From contig NZ_KB900388.1 of the NCBI RefSeq assembly GCF_000378825.1, positions 295,578 through 359,577 on the forward strand: 64,000 bases of DNA, written 5' to 3'. The notes beneath the pieces were generated by a model. The model did not search any database. It saw only the letters and a program-made list of their open reading frames with translations, and had not been told where the DNA came from. How positions within the stretch are numbered: position 1 is the stretch's first letter; each line of letters opens with the position of its first letter. A program made the translations under genes and the position numbers. Shown in pieces: positions 1 through 13,873 of the stretch. The DNA comes from Salinispora vitiensis. Lineage in GTDB: Bacteria; Actinomycetota; Actinomycetes; Mycobacteriales; Micromonosporaceae.

Positions 1-38
1 GGCAGCGTGGCGTCTCCCTCGCGCTCGCCGAGCAGCGC

Positions 39-84
39 CGAACGGCTCCTCGAAGGCGAGGACGCCTTCGGGGGGAGCCGTTCG
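39..84 (-). terminator. long hairpin after tex
   Basis: Inverted repeat. The left arm (39-58, beginning CGAACGGCTCC) pairs with the right arm (63-84, ending GAGCCGTTCG) around an AGGA loop, with only small bulges. It lies just beyond the tex stop codon (minus strand) and has no U-tract, as is common for terminators in GC-rich actinomycetes. It could also end a convergent gene to the left. Confidence 0.6.
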
Positions 85-105
85 ACGGGGTCGCCGTAGG
101 TGCGC

Positions 106-2553
106 TCAGGCGAGACCGGCGCGGCGGAGGGCATCCGCCATCGCATCGTTGGCTGGGGCGCCGCCGCCACGCCCTGATCGTGGCTGCCCGCCGCCGCGAC
201 CGTCCTGCCCGCCGCGGCCCTGGGACCGACCGCCTTGTCCGCCGCGACCGTCCTGCCCGCCGCGGCCCTGGGACCCGCCTTGTCCGCCGCGACCCTTGGA
301 GGGGCCGCCGGTTTCCCGGTCGCCGCCGCGGCCCCCCTGCTGCCCCCGGCCGCCGGTACGGGCGGTCTCGGTGTCGTCCAGGCGCAGGGTCAGCGAGATG
401 CGCTTGCGGGGTACGTCCACGTCCAGGACCTTGACCTTCACCACGTCACCGGACTTCACCACCTCGTGCGGGTCCCGGACGAAGGTGCGGGACATCGCCG
501 AGACGTGTACCAGGCCGTCCTGGTGCACGCCGATGTCCACGAATGCGCCGAAGGCGGCCACGTTGGTGACCACCCCCTCCAGGATCAGGCCGGGCACCAG
601 ATCGGCGATCGTCTCCACGCCTTCGGCGAAGGTGGCGGTGCGGAACTCCGGCCGCGGGTCCCGGCCGGGCTTCTCCAACTCGCCGAGGATGTCGGTGACC
701 GTCGGTAGCCCGAAGGTGTCATCGACGAAGTCGGTGGCCCGCAGCCCGCGCAGGATCGCACTCCGGCCGATCACCGCCGGTAGCTCCTGCTTGACGGCGG
801 CGAGGATCCGCCGCACCACCGGGTACGCCTCCGGATGCACGCTGGACGAGTCCAGCGGGTCCTCACCGCCGGGGATGCGCAGGAAGCCGGCGCACTGCTC
901 GAACGCCTTCGGGCCGAGCCGGGGGACCTGCCGAAGGTCGCGTCGGCTCCGGAACGGCCCGTTGGCGTCCCGGTGTAGCACGATGTTCTCCGCCAGCCCG
1001 GCGCCGATCCCGGAGACTCGGGTCAGCAGCGGTGCGGAGGCGGTGTTGACATCGACCCCGACCGCGTTGACGCAGTCTTCGACGACCGCGTCGAGGGACC
1101 GGGACAGGGCCACCTCGGACAGGTCGTGCTGGTACTGCCCGACTCCGATCGAGCGCGGGTCGATCTTGACCAGCTCGGCGAGCGGGTCCTGGAGGCGGCG
1201 GGCGATCGAGACTGCTCCCCGCAGCGACACGTCCAGGCCCGGCAGCTCCTGCGCCGCGTACGCGGACGCCGAGTAGACCGAGGCCCCGGCCTCGGAGACG
1301 ACGAGCTTGGTGAGGTTCAGCTGGGGGTGGCGCCGGATCAACTCTCCGGCGAGCCGGTCGGTCTCCCGACTCGCGGTGCCGTTACCGATCGCCACCAACT
1401 CCACCTGGTGCGCGGCGGCCAGCCGGGCGAGGGTCTCGATCGAGGCGTCCCACTGGCGGCGCGGTTCGTGCGGGTAGATGGTGTCGGTGGCGACCACCTT
1501 GCCGGTGGCGTCAACGACGGCGACCTTCACCCCGGTGCGCAGGCCGGGGTCCAGCCCCATCGTCGCCCGGGTCCCGGCCGGGGCGGCCAGCAGCAGGTCC
1601 CGCAGGTTGGTGGCGAAGACTCGTACCGCCTCCGCCTCGGCGGTCTGCCACAACCGCAGCCGCAGGTCCGCGCCGAGGTGGATGAGGATTCGGGTACGCC
1701 AGGCCCAGCGAACCGTGTCGCAGAGCCAGCGGTCGGCCGGCCGTCCCTGGTCGCTGACCCCGAACCGGGCGGCGATGGCCGTCTCGTACCGGGTCGGGCC
1801 GGTGACCGCCGAATCCGGGGCCTCCTCCGACTCCGGCTCCATCGTCAGGTCGAGCACGCCCTCCTTCTCGCCGCGGAACACGGCGAGGACCCGGTGTGCG
1901 GGCAGTTTCGGGTACGGCTCGGCGAAGTCGAAGTAGTCGGCGAACTTGGCCCCCGCCGTGGCCTGGCCGTCGCGGACCCGGGACACCAGCCGGCCCCGGG
2001 ACCACATCTGCTCGCGCAGCGTACCGATCAGGTCGGCGTCCTCGGCGAACCGTTCGACGAGGATGGCTCGGGCGCCGTCGAGCGCGGCGGCGGCGTCGGC
2101 GATGCCCCGGTCCGGGTCGACGAACCCGGCGGCCGTCGCCCGCGGCTCCTGGGCCGGCTCGTCGAGCAGGGTGTCGGCGAGGGGTTCCAGGCCGGCCTCG
2201 CGGGCGATCTGCGCGCGGGTTCGCCGCTTGGGCTTGTACGGCAGGTAGATGTCCTCCAGCCGAGACTTCGAGTCGGCGGCCATGATCTGTGCGGTCAGGG
2301 CTTCGTCGAGCTTGCCCTGGCTGCGGATCGACTCCAGGATGGCGTCCCGTCGCTGGGCCAACTCGCGCAGGTAGCGCAGTCGCTCCTCGAGGGTGCGCAG
2401 TTGGGTGTCGTCGAGCAGGCCGGTGGCCTCCTTGCGGTACCGGGCGATGAACGGCACGGTCGCGCCGCCGTCGAGTAGTTCCACGGCTGCGTGTACCTGG
2501 CGCTCGGCGACGCCGAGCTCCTCGGCGATCCGCTGAGAAACAGAGAGGGTCAC
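106..2553 (-). CDS. tex: Tex family S1 RNA-binding transcription accessory protein
   Basis: 815 aa, close to the usual size for Tex proteins (about 770-800). Visible in order: the N-terminal helical Tex region with [16 protein letters not shown] near residue 105, a YqgF/RuvX-like nuclease fold around [14 protein letters not shown] (about 335), a helix-hairpin-helix around [13 protein letters not shown] (about 515), and an S1 RNA-binding domain starting near [18 protein letters not shown] (about 655). The last 80 residues form a Gly/Arg/Gln-rich tail with repeated RGGQ units, longer than in typical Tex proteins and likely an extra RNA-binding tail. Tex proteins bind nucleic acid and act in transcription or RNA metabolism. 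Start is GTG with only a weak purine-rich stretch upstream. It is transcribed apart from its neighbours and followed by a strong hairpin. Confidence 0.95.
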   Translation of the reverse strand: MTLSVSQRIAEELGVAERQVHAAVELLDGGATVPFIARYRKEATGLLDDTQLRTLEERLRYLRELAQRRDAILESIRSQGKLDEALTAQIMAADSKSRLEDIYLPYKPKRRTRAQIAREAGLEPLADTLLDEPAQEPRATAAGFVDPDRGIADAAAALDGARAILVERFAEDADLIGTLREQMWSRGRLVSRVRDGQATAGAKFADYFDFAEPYPKLPAHRVLAVFRGEKEGVLDLTMEPESEEAPDSAVTGPTRYETAIAARFGVSDQGRPADRWLCDTVRWAWRTRILIHLGADLRLRLWQTAEAEAVRVFATNLRDLLLAAPAGTRATMGLDPGLRTGVKVAVVDATGKVVATDTIYPHEPRRQWDASIETLARLAAAHQVELVAIGNGTASRETDRLAGELIRRHPQLNLTKLVVSEAGASVYSASAYAAQELPGLDVSLRGAVSIARRLQDPLAELVKIDPRSIGVGQYQHDLSEVALSRSLDAVVEDCVNAVGVDVNTASAPLLTRVSGIGAGLAENIVLHRDANGPFRSRRDLRQVPRLGPKAFEQCAGFLRIPGGEDPLDSSSVHPEAYPVVRRILAAVKQELPAVIGRSAILRGLRATDFVDDTFGLPTVTDILGELEKPGRDPRPEFRTATFAEGVETIADLVPGLILEGVVTNVAAFGAFVDIGVHQDGLVHVSAMSRTFVRDPHEVVKSGDVVKVKVLDVDVPRKRISLTLRLDDTETARTGGRGQQGGRGGDRETGGPSKGRGGQGGSQGRGGQDGRGGQGGRSQGRGGQDGRGGGQPRSGRGGGAPANDAMADALRRAGLA
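190..300 (-). repeat. 48-bp tandem repeat encoding the Tex RGG tail
   Basis: A 34-base block beginning CCGCGACCGTCC recurs at 194 and 242, a period of 48 bases (16 codons). It encodes the RGGQ-type repeats of the Tex C-terminus. The copies are nearly identical at the nucleotide level, suggesting recent unit duplication. Confidence 0.7.
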
Positions 2554-2619
2554 GATCTCGATCCGCCTTCGGGAGTGGTTTCCCGTGCATTCTGCCGGGC
2601 CGCCGCCACGGTGGTGGAA

Positions 2620-3807
2620 TCAGGCGACCGCCTGCCACCAGCCGTCCACCGGCGGCGGGTCGTCAACCACCACCCGTTGGCCTGGCCGGGGCACCGCCAG
2701 CCGCACGTCCCGGGCCTTCGTCTCGGCCCAGAGCCGGTCCACCGGCTCCGACCAGTCGTGCACGGCGAGGTTGAAGGTCGCCCAGTGCACCGGGACAAGT
2801 AGTCCGCCGCGCAGGTCGAGGTGGGCGGTGACTGCCTCCTCCGGGAACATGTGAATGTCCCGCCAGGCCTGGTCATAGGCGCCGATCTGCATCAACGTCA
2901 CATCAAAGGGCCCATATCCGGCGCCAATGGCAGCGTATCCCGCGAAGTACCCGGAATCGCCGGTGTAGAAGACGCTGCGGTGCGCCCCGGCGATCACCCA
3001 GGAGCTCCAGAGGGTGGCGTCCCGGCGCAGGCCGCGTCCGGAGAAGTGCTGAGCCGGGGTGGCGGTGAGCCGTAACCCGGCGATGTCGTGACTCTCCGAC
3101 CAGTCCAGCTCCACGATCCGGTGCTCCGGAACCCCCCACCGCTGAAGGTGGGCACCGATCCCGAGCGGCACCACGAACGGCGCATCCTGTCCTGCCGTCA
3201 GCCCCTGTACGGTCGCGAGGTCGAGGTGGTCGTAGTGGTCGTGGGAGATCAGGATCGCGTCGACCGCCGGCAACTCGTCGAGGTCAACCGGTGGCGGGTG
3301 GAGCCGCCTGGGCCCGACCCGGGTCGACGGGGAACAGCGCTGACTCCACACCGGATCGATCAGCACCCGGCGGGCCTCGATCTCGACCAGCGTGGAGGCG
3401 TGGCCGTACCAGACCACGTTCAGCTCGGGCGCGTGCGGGGACGACTCCGGCGCCGGCGCTGGGCGTACCAACGGCACCGGCAGCCTCGGGTGGCGCTGCT
3501 GCTTACCGAAGAGGAGCTCGCGGAGCAGGTTCCGGTCCGTGGAGCCGGTCGCGGGGCTGGCGGCGGGACGGCTGCTCGCCGGGTTCCGGAAGGCGCCGGC
3601 CCGGAACTGCGGCGAGTGGCGGGCACGCTCGGCCCGTGCGCCGGCCAGCCGGCCGCCGAGGGCCAGCGGAACATCCCGTACCGCCCAGGCGAGGCCGGCC
3701 AGCGCGGCCATTCCGACCGCGCCGCCCACCCGTCCTGCGCTGACGGCCCCGCCCAGTCGCCGCCCACCCGTCGTGCGCTGACGGCCCCGCTCTGTTGGTG
3801 CCCCCAT
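2620..3807 (-). CDS. metallo-beta-lactamase-fold hydrolase (UlaG/NAPE-PLD-like)
   Basis: 395 aa. The core is a zinc-dependent beta-lactamase fold with VWYGHASTLVEI (about 132), the metal motif SHDHYDHLD (HxHxDH, about 189), a further metal His in TPAQHFSGRG (about 254) and Asp in YTGDSGYF (about 282). The layout matches the family containing UlaG lactonases and NAPE-PLD-like phospholipases, so hydrolysis of a lactone or phosphodiester is likely; the substrate is unknown. The N-terminus is Gly/Ala-rich and hydrophobic (about residues 18-50) and may act as a membrane anchor. A GGAGGG box 6 bases before the ATG supports the start. It follows the sdh operon on the same strand but lies beyond its terminator. 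Confidence 0.85.
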   Translation of the reverse strand: MGAPTERGRQRTTGGRRLGGAVSAGRVGGAVGMAALAGLAWAVRDVPLALGGRLAGARAERARHSPQFRAGAFRNPASSRPAASPATGSTDRNLLRELLFGKQQRHPRLPVPLVRPAPAPESSPHAPELNVVWYGHASTLVEIEARRVLIDPVWSQRCSPSTRVGPRRLHPPPVDLDELPAVDAILISHDHYDHLDLATVQGLTAGQDAPFVVPLGIGAHLQRWGVPEHRIVELDWSESHDIAGLRLTATPAQHFSGRGLRRDATLWSSWVIAGAHRSVFYTGDSGYFAGYAAIGAGYGPFDVTLMQIGAYDQAWRDIHMFPEEAVTAHLDLRGGLLVPVHWATFNLAVHDWSEPVDRLWAETKARDVRLAVPRPGQRVVVDDPPPVDGWWQAVA

Positions 3808-3870
3808 CGCCGTCCCTCCGACTGGATTCCGCCGTACCCGCCGGCCTATCGAATCAGCGCCGCCGGCTCC

Positions 3871-3898
3871 GCCCCCCTCTCGCTTCCGAGAAGGGGGC
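3871..3898 (-). terminator. terminator of sdhCAB
   Basis: The hairpin arms GCCCCCCTCTCG (3871-3882) and CGAGAAGGGGGC (3887-3898) pair around CTTC, with one mismatch. It lies 38 bases downstream of the sdhB stop on the minus strand. Confidence 0.7.
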
Positions 3899-3935
3899 TA
3901 CCCGCAACGGAGGGGTTGAACCGACGGTGTCGCGG

Positions 3936-4691
3936 TCAGGAGCGCCCGGTGTGCTTGACGGTGGCCGCCAGGTAGTCGCGGTTGAGTCGACCGATGGTGT
4001 GCAGCGGGATGCCCTTGGGGCAGACCACGGTGCACTCCCCGGCGTTGGTGCAGCCGCCGAAGCCGGCGTCGTCGTGCGAGTCCACCATGCCGATCACCCG
4101 GGTGTACCGCTCCGGCTGGCCCTGCGGCAGCAGCGAGAGCTGGGTGACCTTGGCGGCGGTGAAGAGCATGCCAGAGCCGTTCGGGCAGGCCGCCACGCAG
4201 GCGCCGCAGCCGATGCAGGCGGCCGACTCGAAGGCGGCGTCCGCGTCGGCCTTCGCCACCGGCGCCGCGTGCGCCTCGGGCGCACTGCCGGTGGGAGCGG
4301 TGACGAAGCCACCCCCCGCGATGATCTGGTCGAAGGCGGTGCGGTTGACCACCAGGTCCTTGACGACCGGGAACGCCCGGGCCCGCCACGGCTCGATGTC
4401 GATCGTCTCACCGTCGGTGAACTGCCGCATGTGCAGCTGGCAGGCGGTGGTGCCCCGCTGCGGCCCGTGCGCGTTGCCGTTGATCATCATGCCGCACATG
4501 CCGCAGATGCCCTCACGGCAGTCGTGGTCGAACGCCACCGGCTCCTCACCGGCGAGGGTCAGGCGCTCGTTGAGTACGTCGAGCATCTCCAGGAACGACA
4601 TGTCCGGAGAAATGTCCTCGACCGGGTAGGTCACCATCCGACCCTTGTCCTCGGGGCCCGTTTGGCGCCAGATGCGTAGGGTCAGGTTCAC
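3936..4691 (-). CDS. sdhB: succinate dehydrogenase/fumarate reductase iron-sulfur subunit
   Basis: 251 aa, matching mycobacterial Sdh1 SdhB (about 248). It passes electrons from the flavoprotein to the membrane quinone site through three Fe-S clusters. The 2Fe-2S ligands are in [10 protein letters not shown] (about 70) with a following Cys. The 4Fe-4S motif is [11 protein letters not shown] (about 160) and the 3Fe-4S/4Fe-4S motif is [16 protein letters not shown] (about 215). The reading frame is open further upstream, but the GTG at 4689-4691 gives a four-base GTGA overlap with the sdhA stop and starts the conserved [10 protein letters not shown] sequence, so the upstream extension is rejected. 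Last gene of the sdhCAB operon. Confidence 0.96.
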   Translation of the reverse strand: MNLTLRIWRQTGPEDKGRMVTYPVEDISPDMSFLEMLDVLNERLTLAGEEPVAFDHDCREGICGMCGMMINGNAHGPQRGTTACQLHMRQFTDGETIDIEPWRARAFPVVKDLVVNRTAFDQIIAGGGFVTAPTGSAPEAHAAPVAKADADAAFESAACIGCGACVAACPNGSGMLFTAAKVTQLSLLPQGQPERYTRVIGMVDSHDDAGFGGCTNAGECTVVCPKGIPLHTIGRLNRDYLAATVKHTGRS

Positions 4692-6619
4692 TTGTAACTC
4701 CGCTGCGTGGGGTGGACGTACTCGAACTTGAGGTCTTCCTTGTGTAGCACCGGCTGCTCGGTGCCGTACTCCCAGGCCGCCACATACGCGAACCGCTCGT
4801 CGTCGCGCTGGGCCTCGCCGTCCGGGCTCTGGTGCTCGGCGCGGAAGTGGCCGCCGCAGGACTCCTCGCGGTGCAGGGCGTCGATGCACATCAGCTCGGC
4901 CAGCTCGAAGAAGTCGGCCACCCGGCCGGCCTTCTCCAGTGACTGGTTGAGCCCGTCGGCGTCGCCGACGATCCGGACCCGCTGCCAGAACTCCTCCCGC
5001 AGCGCGCGGATCTCGTCAACCGCCTTGCGCAGACCGGCGGCGGAACGCTCCATGCCGCAGTGCTCCCACATGACCTGGCCCAGCTCCCGGTGGAACGAGT
5101 CCACCGTCCGGTCGCCGTCCACGGAGAGGAGCCGGTGGATCCGATCCTCGACGGTGCGCCGGGCCTCGACCGCCGCCGGGTGACTCGGTTCGACCGTTTC
5201 GAACGGGCCGGCCGCGAGGTAGTTGGCGATGGTGTTCGGCAGCACGAAGTAGCCGTCGGCGAGCCCCTGCATGAGCGCGGAGGCGCCCAGTCGGTTCGCG
5301 CCGTGGTCGGAGAAGTTCGCCTCGCCGATCACGAAGAGGCCGGGGATGGTCGCCTGCAGGTCGTAGTCGACCCAGAGCCCACCCATCGTGTAGTGCACGG
5401 CCGGGTAGATCCGCATCGGAACCTCGTACGGGTCCTCGCCGGTGATCCGCTCGTACATCTCGAAGAGATTGCCGTACTTGGCCTCGATGGACTTGCGGCC
5501 CAGCCGCTGGATCGCGTCGGCGAAGTCCAGGTAGACGCCGAGCCGGGTCGGGCCGACGCCGCGTCCCTCGTCGCAGACGTTCTTCGCGGCGCGGGAGGCG
5601 ATGTCCCGGGGCACCAGGTTGCCGAACGAGGGGTAGATCCGCTCCAGGTAGTAGTCCCGCTCGTCCTCGGGGATCTCGCGGGGATCGCGGTCGTCGCCCT
5701 CGGCCTTGGGCACCCAGACCCGGCCGTCGTTGCGCAGCGACTCGCTCATCAGCGTCAGCTTCGACTGGTGGTCGCCGGAGACCGGAATGCAGGTCGGGTG
5801 GATCTGCGTGTAGCAGGGGTTGGCGAAGTACGCCCCCTGACGGTGCGCCCGCCAGGTGGCGGTGACGTTGCAGCCCTTCGCGTTGGTGGAGAGGTAGAAG
5901 ACGTTGCCGTAGCCGCCGGAGGCGAGCACGACCGCGTCGGCGAACTCGGTGGTGATCTCACCGGTGACCAGGTCCCGGACGACGATCCCCCGGGCCCGCC
6001 CGTCAACGACGATCAGCTCCAGCATCTCGTGCCGGGTGTTCATCTCCACGTTGCCGAGGCCGACCTGACGTTCCAGCGCCTGGTACGCCCCGAGTAGCAG
6101 CTGCTGACCCGTCTGGCCCCGGGCGTAGAAGGTGCGCTGTACCTGCGCGCCGCCGAAGGAGCGGGTGTCGAGCAGGCCGCCGTACTCGCGGGCGAACGGG
6201 ACGCCCTGGGCGACGCACTGGTCAATGATGTTGACCGAGACCTCGGCCAGTCGGTGCACGTTCGACTCGCGGGAGCGGAAGTCGCCGCCCTTGACGGTGT
6301 CGTAGAAGAGGCGGTGCACCGAGTCACCGTCGTTGCGGTAGTTCTTCGCCGCGTTGATGCCGCCCTGCGCGGCGATCGAGTGGGCCCGGCGCGGGCTGTC
6401 CTGGTAGCAGTAGGACCGGACCCGGTAGCCCTGCTCGGCGAGGGTGGCGGCGGCCGAACCACCGGCCAGGCCGGTGCCGACGACGATCACCGTCAGCTTG
6501 CGGCGGTTGGCCGGGTTGACCAGCTTGGCGTTGAACCGGCGACTGTCCCAGCGGCCCTCGATTGGTCCGTCCGGGGCCCGGGTGTCGGCGACCGGGTTAC
6601 CTTCGGTGTAGAGATCCAT
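4688..6619 (-). CDS. sdhA: succinate dehydrogenase flavoprotein subunit
   Basis: 643 aa. Oxidises succinate to fumarate with covalently bound FAD. Visible: FAD dinucleotide fold [19 protein letters not shown] (about 45), the FAD-attachment segment with [20 protein letters not shown] (about 82), the catalytic [12 protein letters not shown] region (about 407), and [12 protein letters not shown] (about 459). Length and sequence style match the mycobacterial Sdh1 / Bacillus-type enzyme rather than the about 590-aa E. coli form. ATG at 6617-6619 is two bases past the sdhC stop and preceded by GGTGAG. A TTG four bases upstream is in frame but less likely. Overlaps sdhB by four bases. Confidence 0.96.
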   Translation of the reverse strand: MDLYTEGNPVADTRAPDGPIEGRWDSRRFNAKLVNPANRRKLTVIVVGTGLAGGSAAATLAEQGYRVRSYCYQDSPRRAHSIAAQGGINAAKNYRNDGDSVHRLFYDTVKGGDFRSRESNVHRLAEVSVNIIDQCVAQGVPFAREYGGLLDTRSFGGAQVQRTFYARGQTGQQLLLGAYQALERQVGLGNVEMNTRHEMLELIVVDGRARGIVVRDLVTGEITTEFADAVVLASGGYGNVFYLSTNAKGCNVTATWRAHRQGAYFANPCYTQIHPTCIPVSGDHQSKLTLMSESLRNDGRVWVPKAEGDDRDPREIPEDERDYYLERIYPSFGNLVPRDIASRAAKNVCDEGRGVGPTRLGVYLDFADAIQRLGRKSIEAKYGNLFEMYERITGEDPYEVPMRIYPAVHYTMGGLWVDYDLQATIPGLFVIGEANFSDHGANRLGASALMQGLADGYFVLPNTIANYLAAGPFETVEPSHPAAVEARRTVEDRIHRLLSVDGDRTVDSFHRELGQVMWEHCGMERSAAGLRKAVDEIRALREEFWQRVRIVGDADGLNQSLEKAGRVADFFELAELMCIDALHREESCGGHFRAEHQSPDGEAQRDDERFAYVAAWEYGTEQPVLHKEDLKFEYVHPTQRSYK

Positions 6620-6621
6620 GA

Positions 6622-7305
6622 TCAACTCACCAATCCGAGGAGTACGGCGAACGGGACCACCAGGTAGCCGACGCTGAGCGCGACGGCGAAGAGTAGTGCG
6701 AGGACCCGGGCGCGTCGTTCGCCCTGCGGCGTCTGCTGGCCGAGGCTACGGAGTGCGCTGTAGGCGCCGTGCCGTAGGTGGAAGCCGAGAGCGGCGACCG
6801 CGAGCGTGTAGAACAGCGTCACGTACCAGCGTTCCGGGGCGAAGTCGGCGACCACGTTGGCCTGGGGCCGGGTCGGGTCGCCGACCGGGTTCAGGTGCCC
6901 GGTGGTGAGGTCCAGGATGTGGTAGATCACGAAGAGGGCGATGATCACGCCACCCCAGCGCATGGTGCGGGCGGCGTAGCTGCCCTGGACCTTCTTGCGG
7001 TGGGCGTAGCGGACCGGGCGGGCGGAGCGGGCGCGCAGCGCCAGCACGGTCGCGGCCCAGAAGTGGCCGGCCAGCGCGACCAGGAGTGCGCCCCGCTGCA
7101 ACCACAGGTACCAGCCGTACGGGAGCAGCGGCGTGCCGAGATCACGCAGCCAGTGCGCGTAGTGGTCGAAATCCTCGGCACCGGTGAAGATCTTCAGGTT
7201 GCCGAGCATGTGTGCGACGAGGAACAGCACCAAGACAAGGCCCGTCACTGCCATGACGGCTTTGAGGCCGACAGTGGAGCGGATGGGCGACCGAGTTCGT
7301 GACAT
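6622..7305 (-). CDS. sdhC: succinate dehydrogenase cytochrome b subunit
   Basis: About 227 aa membrane anchor with five predicted transmembrane helices, starting at [20 protein letters not shown]. The conserved haem-ligand histidines are in the VAHMLGNLK and HFWAA segments and later helices. It binds haem b and quinone and anchors SdhAB. A single fused anchor of this size is typical of type-B Sdh. No Shine-Dalgarno precedes the ATG at 7303-7305. A -10-like TAGCGT lies seven bases before an in-frame GTG at 7312-7314, so the true start may be that GTG on a leaderless mRNA. First gene of sdhCAB, divergent from a LysR regulator. Confidence 0.93.
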   Translation of the reverse strand: MSRTRSPIRSTVGLKAVMAVTGLVLVLFLVAHMLGNLKIFTGAEDFDHYAHWLRDLGTPLLPYGWYLWLQRGALLVALAGHFWAATVLALRARSARPVRYAHRKKVQGSYAARTMRWGGVIIALFVIYHILDLTTGHLNPVGDPTRPQANVVADFAPERWYVTLFYTLAVAALGFHLRHGAYSALRSLGQQTPQGERRARVLALLFAVALSVGYLVVPFAVLLGLVS

Positions 7306-7321
7306 GACTACCACAGGGCTG

Positions 7322-7351
7322 ACGCTAAGAGCAGTCGGATCAGTCGTCCAA
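7322..7351 (-). promoter_or_regulatory. predicted sdhC promoter
   Basis: On the minus strand, TTGGAC (7346-7351) and TAGCGT (7322-7327) are separated by 18 bases. Transcription would begin near 7314, at an in-frame GTG, with essentially no 5' leader. Confidence 0.5.
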
Positions 7352-7355
7352 TGCA

Positions 7356-7385
7356 TCGACTCCGCAGTCTTGATAGCCATAGGCT
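7356..7385 (+). promoter_or_regulatory. predicted leaderless promoter of the LysR gene
   Basis: TCGACT (7356-7361) and TAGGCT (7380-7385) with an 18-base spacer. The ATG at 7392 follows the -10 by six bases, so the mRNA would start at or next to the start codon. The -10 lies inside the palindrome at 7373-7387. Confidence 0.45.
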
Positions 7386-7387
7386 AT
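7373..7387. promoter_or_regulatory. LysR-type operator, ATAG-N7-CTAT
   Basis: Perfect inverted repeat ATAGCC-ATA-GGCTAT. It fits the LysR-family T-N11-A rule and the ATAG-N7-CTAT form known from OxyR-class sites. It overlaps the -10 of the LysR gene and is centred about 66 bases upstream of the predicted sdhC start point, the classic position for activation of the divergent gene and self-repression. Confidence 0.6.
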
Positions 7388-7391
7388 GAAG

Positions 7392-8317
7392 ATGCAACTC
7401 CATCAGCTTCGGTACTTCGCAGCGGTCGCAGAAGTACGACATTTCACCCAAGCTGCCGATCATGTCGGCATAACGCAGCCCTCGTTGAGTAAGCAAATTC
7501 ACGCTCTGGAGGCGGAACTCGGCACCCCGCTCTTCGAACGGGTAAGGGGAAAGATCGCCCTCACCGCCGCGGGTGAGGTGCTGCTGCCGTTCGCCAAACG
7601 GATCCTCACCGATGTGGAGATCGCCACCCGCGAGGTACAGGAGCTGGTCGGTCTGCGGCGGGGCCGGGTACGCCTCGGTGCGACCCCCAGCCTGGCCACC
7701 GCACTGGCCCCACCCGTGCTGCGCCGCTTCCGCGACGCGCACCCGACCGTTGACCTGTGGGTCGAGGAGGGCGGCTCCCAGGATCTGGTCCGGCACCTGC
7801 TCCGCGGTGACCTGGACCTGGCGTTGATCATCACACCGGCCCAGGGCACCGACCCGGGGCTGCGCACCGACGCGATCCTCACCGAGAGCCTGGTGGTCGC
7901 CAGCGTCGAGCCCCTGCCGGACTCCCTGCCGGCACACCCGATCCGCGTCGCCGACCTGCGCGGCCAGCCGCTGGTGATGTTCCGGGAGGGGTACGACCTG
8001 CGGGACGCCACCCTGCAGGCGTGCCGGGAGTCCGACTTCGAGCCGTGGATCGCGGTGGACGGCGGGGAGATGGACTCCGTGCTCAGCTTCGTCGCTGCCG
8101 GACTGGGGGTCGCCCTGGTGCCCGGCAGCGTCGTCGCCAGTCGCCCCGGAATCCACGTCACCCGACTCGCCGCGCCCGGCGTTCGCCGGACCATCGCGAT
8201 CGCCCGCCGCCGGGATGTCGTCCCCACCCATGCCGGTCGGGAGCTGCGTCGCATCCTGCTCGAGTACGTTGACCACGCGATCGCCACCGACGCCCTGCCA
8301 TCCGGCCTCGAGCCCCG

Positions 8318-8321
<4 letters not shown>
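7392..8321 (+). CDS. LysR family transcriptional regulator, divergent from sdhCAB
   Basis: 309 aa from the ATG at 7392; an ATG six bases upstream (7386) is in frame but lies within the operator. The N-terminal winged helix-turn-helix starts at LHQLRYFAAVAE and includes AADHVGITQPSLSKQI (about 20-36). The effector domain starts near GRVRLGATPSLATALAPP (about 91). The family has about 300 residues. Only a single Cys (QACRES) is seen, so an OxyR-like disulfide switch is not indicated and a small-molecule effector is more likely. Position and the shared operator suggest control of succinate dehydrogenase. Its TAG stop shares the palindromic CTAG at 8318-8321 with the stop of convergent hrpA. Confidence 0.92.
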
Positions 8322-12355
<4,034 letters not shown>

Positions 12356-12487
12356 GTCGTCGCCAAGGATAGGCAGCCGGGTGATTGTCCGCTCGGAGTT
12401 ACCTCCGCTGGGCTGCTGACACCCGGTAGCGGCGCCGCTGAGGCCGGTACCGGCGGGAGCTGGCACGAAGAAAATCGAACTGTCATT

Positions 12488-12515
12488 TTGCATGCGGAAC
12501 GTCAGTCTGTATGGT
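12488..12515 (+). promoter_or_regulatory. predicted promoter of the DJ-1/PfpI-TetR pair
   Basis: TTGCAT (12488-12493) and TATGGT (12510-12515) separated by 16 bases. The GGAGGG ribosome site and ATG of the next gene follow about 45 bases later. Confidence 0.45.
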
Positions 12516-12565
12516 GGGTCTCGAGGCGGACTGCTCTGGCCCGCCAGCTACGGAGGGTTTGATCA

Positions 12566-13261
12566 ATGTCAAAGATCCTGTTCGTGGTTACCGGCGCTCA
12601 CCACTGGGAGCTCGCCGACGGCACCATGCACCCCACCGGTCTCTGGGCCGAGGAACTCGTGGTCCCCCACGAGATGTTGACCAGCGCCGGCCACGAGGTC
12701 AGCATCGCCACCCCGGGGGGAGTGGTGCCGCGGGTGGACCAGAGCAGCCTGCAGCCGGAGGCCACCGGCGGTACCGAGGGGGCCGCCCAGATGACCAAGG
12801 CCGTGGAGAGCATCGAAGGTCTGCGCAAGCCGCTCACCCTGGCGGAGGTCAACCTCGACGACTATCAGGCTGTCTTCTACCCGGGTGGTCACGGGCCGAT
12901 GGAGGACCTGGCGGTCGACCAGGACTCCGGCCAGTTGCTGGTGGCCGCCATGCGGGCGAAGAAGCCGGTCGGCATCGTCTGCCACGGGCCAGCCGCGATG
13001 CTCGCCGCGGTGGACGCCGACGGCAGCAACCCCTTCACCGGACGCCGGGTGGCTGCCTTCACCAACGCGGAGGAGGCCCAGGCCGGCTTGGCCGACAAGG
13101 CCAAGTGGCTGCTTCAGGACCGCCTGGTCGACATCGGCGTGCAGGTCCAGGAAGGTGAGCCGTGGGCACCGAACGTGGTCGTCGACGGCAACCTGGTCAC
13201 CGGGCAGAACCCGGCGTCCTCCGCGCAGGTCGCCACGGAGCTGCTGGGTAAACTGAGCTGA
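12566..13261 (+). CDS. DJ-1/PfpI family protein (Hsp31-like)
   Basis: 231 aa. Class I glutamine amidotransferase-like fold with the nucleophile elbow GIVCHGPAAML (Cys at about 138) and the acidic ADGTMHPTGLWAEEL segment (about 17-31) typical of the Hsp31/YajL-type members. Family members act as glyoxalase III (methylglyoxal to lactate), protein deglycases or holding chaperones; which of these applies cannot be told from sequence. GGAGGG lies 8 bases before the ATG. It is followed after one base by a TetR gene, so the pair is an operon, and the regulator probably senses the stress or metabolite handled by this protein. Confidence 0.88.
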   Translation: MSKILFVVTGAHHWELADGTMHPTGLWAEELVVPHEMLTSAGHEVSIATPGGVVPRVDQSSLQPEATGGTEGAAQMTKAVESIEGLRKPLTLAEVNLDDYQAVFYPGGHGPMEDLAVDQDSGQLLVAAMRAKKPVGIVCHGPAAMLAAVDADGSNPFTGRRVAAFTNAEEAQAGLADKAKWLLQDRLVDIGVQVQEGEPWAPNVVVDGNLVTGQNPASSAQVATELLGKLS

Positions 13262-13262
13262 T

Positions 13263-13835
13263 ATGGACAGTAGTCGGCTCTCCGACGTCCTCGACGCCAC
13301 CTACACCTGCTTGACTAGGTATGGCGTACGGCGGACGACGATGGATGACATCGCCGCCGCGATGGGGGTCTCTCGGTCCGCCGTCTACCAGTACGTTCGG
13401 GGCAAGGACGACGCGTTCCGGCAACTCGCCGGACGCCTGCACACCCAGGCGCTGGCCCGCGCCCGGCAGGCCGCCAGCCAGGACGCTCCCTATGCTCAGC
13501 GCATTCGGGGCGTCCTGGCCGCCAAACTCGACCTGTCCCTGCACCTGATCGGGGACTCGCCGCACACCGCCGAGCTCATGGACAGCAAGGCCCGGCTCTT
13601 CGGCGAGATCTGCACCGAGTTCACCGTGGAGCTGCGGACGCTGCTGGCGGATCTCTTCACCGAGGCGGGTGCGGCGGACGCGGACGCGGCCGCCGAGATC
13701 TGCGTCGCCCTGGTCTCTGGCCTGGAGACGGCCCCGGACAGCCGGCGTCTGCTGGGGCGCGCCGTCGACGCGCTCGTCCCCGGTCTGCTGTACCCGGCCG
13801 AGCGGGTCGATCGGGCCGGCGGCGCCGCGGGTTAG
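13263..13835 (+). CDS. TetR family transcriptional regulator
   Basis: 190 aa. The N-terminal helix-turn-helix is clear: RYGVRRTTMDDIAAAMGVSR followed by SAVYQYVRGKDDAFRQL (about residues 19-55). The rest is an all-helical ligand-binding region with no recognisable specificity. Its ATG is one base after the stop of the DJ-1/PfpI gene, with no separate ribosome site, implying translational coupling. Likely a local regulator of the pair. Confidence 0.9.
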   Translation: MDSSRLSDVLDATYTCLTRYGVRRTTMDDIAAAMGVSRSAVYQYVRGKDDAFRQLAGRLHTQALARARQAASQDAPYAQRIRGVLAAKLDLSLHLIGDSPHTAELMDSKARLFGEICTEFTVELRTLLADLFTEAGAADADAAAEICVALVSGLETAPDSRRLLGRAVDALVPGLLYPAERVDRAGGAAG

Positions 13836-13873
13836 CGGCCCGCTGTCACCGCCGGCTCCAGCCGTCCTCGTGG

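Noticed and set aside
149..2478. Long plus-strand ORFs opposite tex
   Set aside because: Antisense shadows of a high-GC gene; Arg/Pro/Gly-rich, without domains, and the minus frame carries clear Tex motifs.
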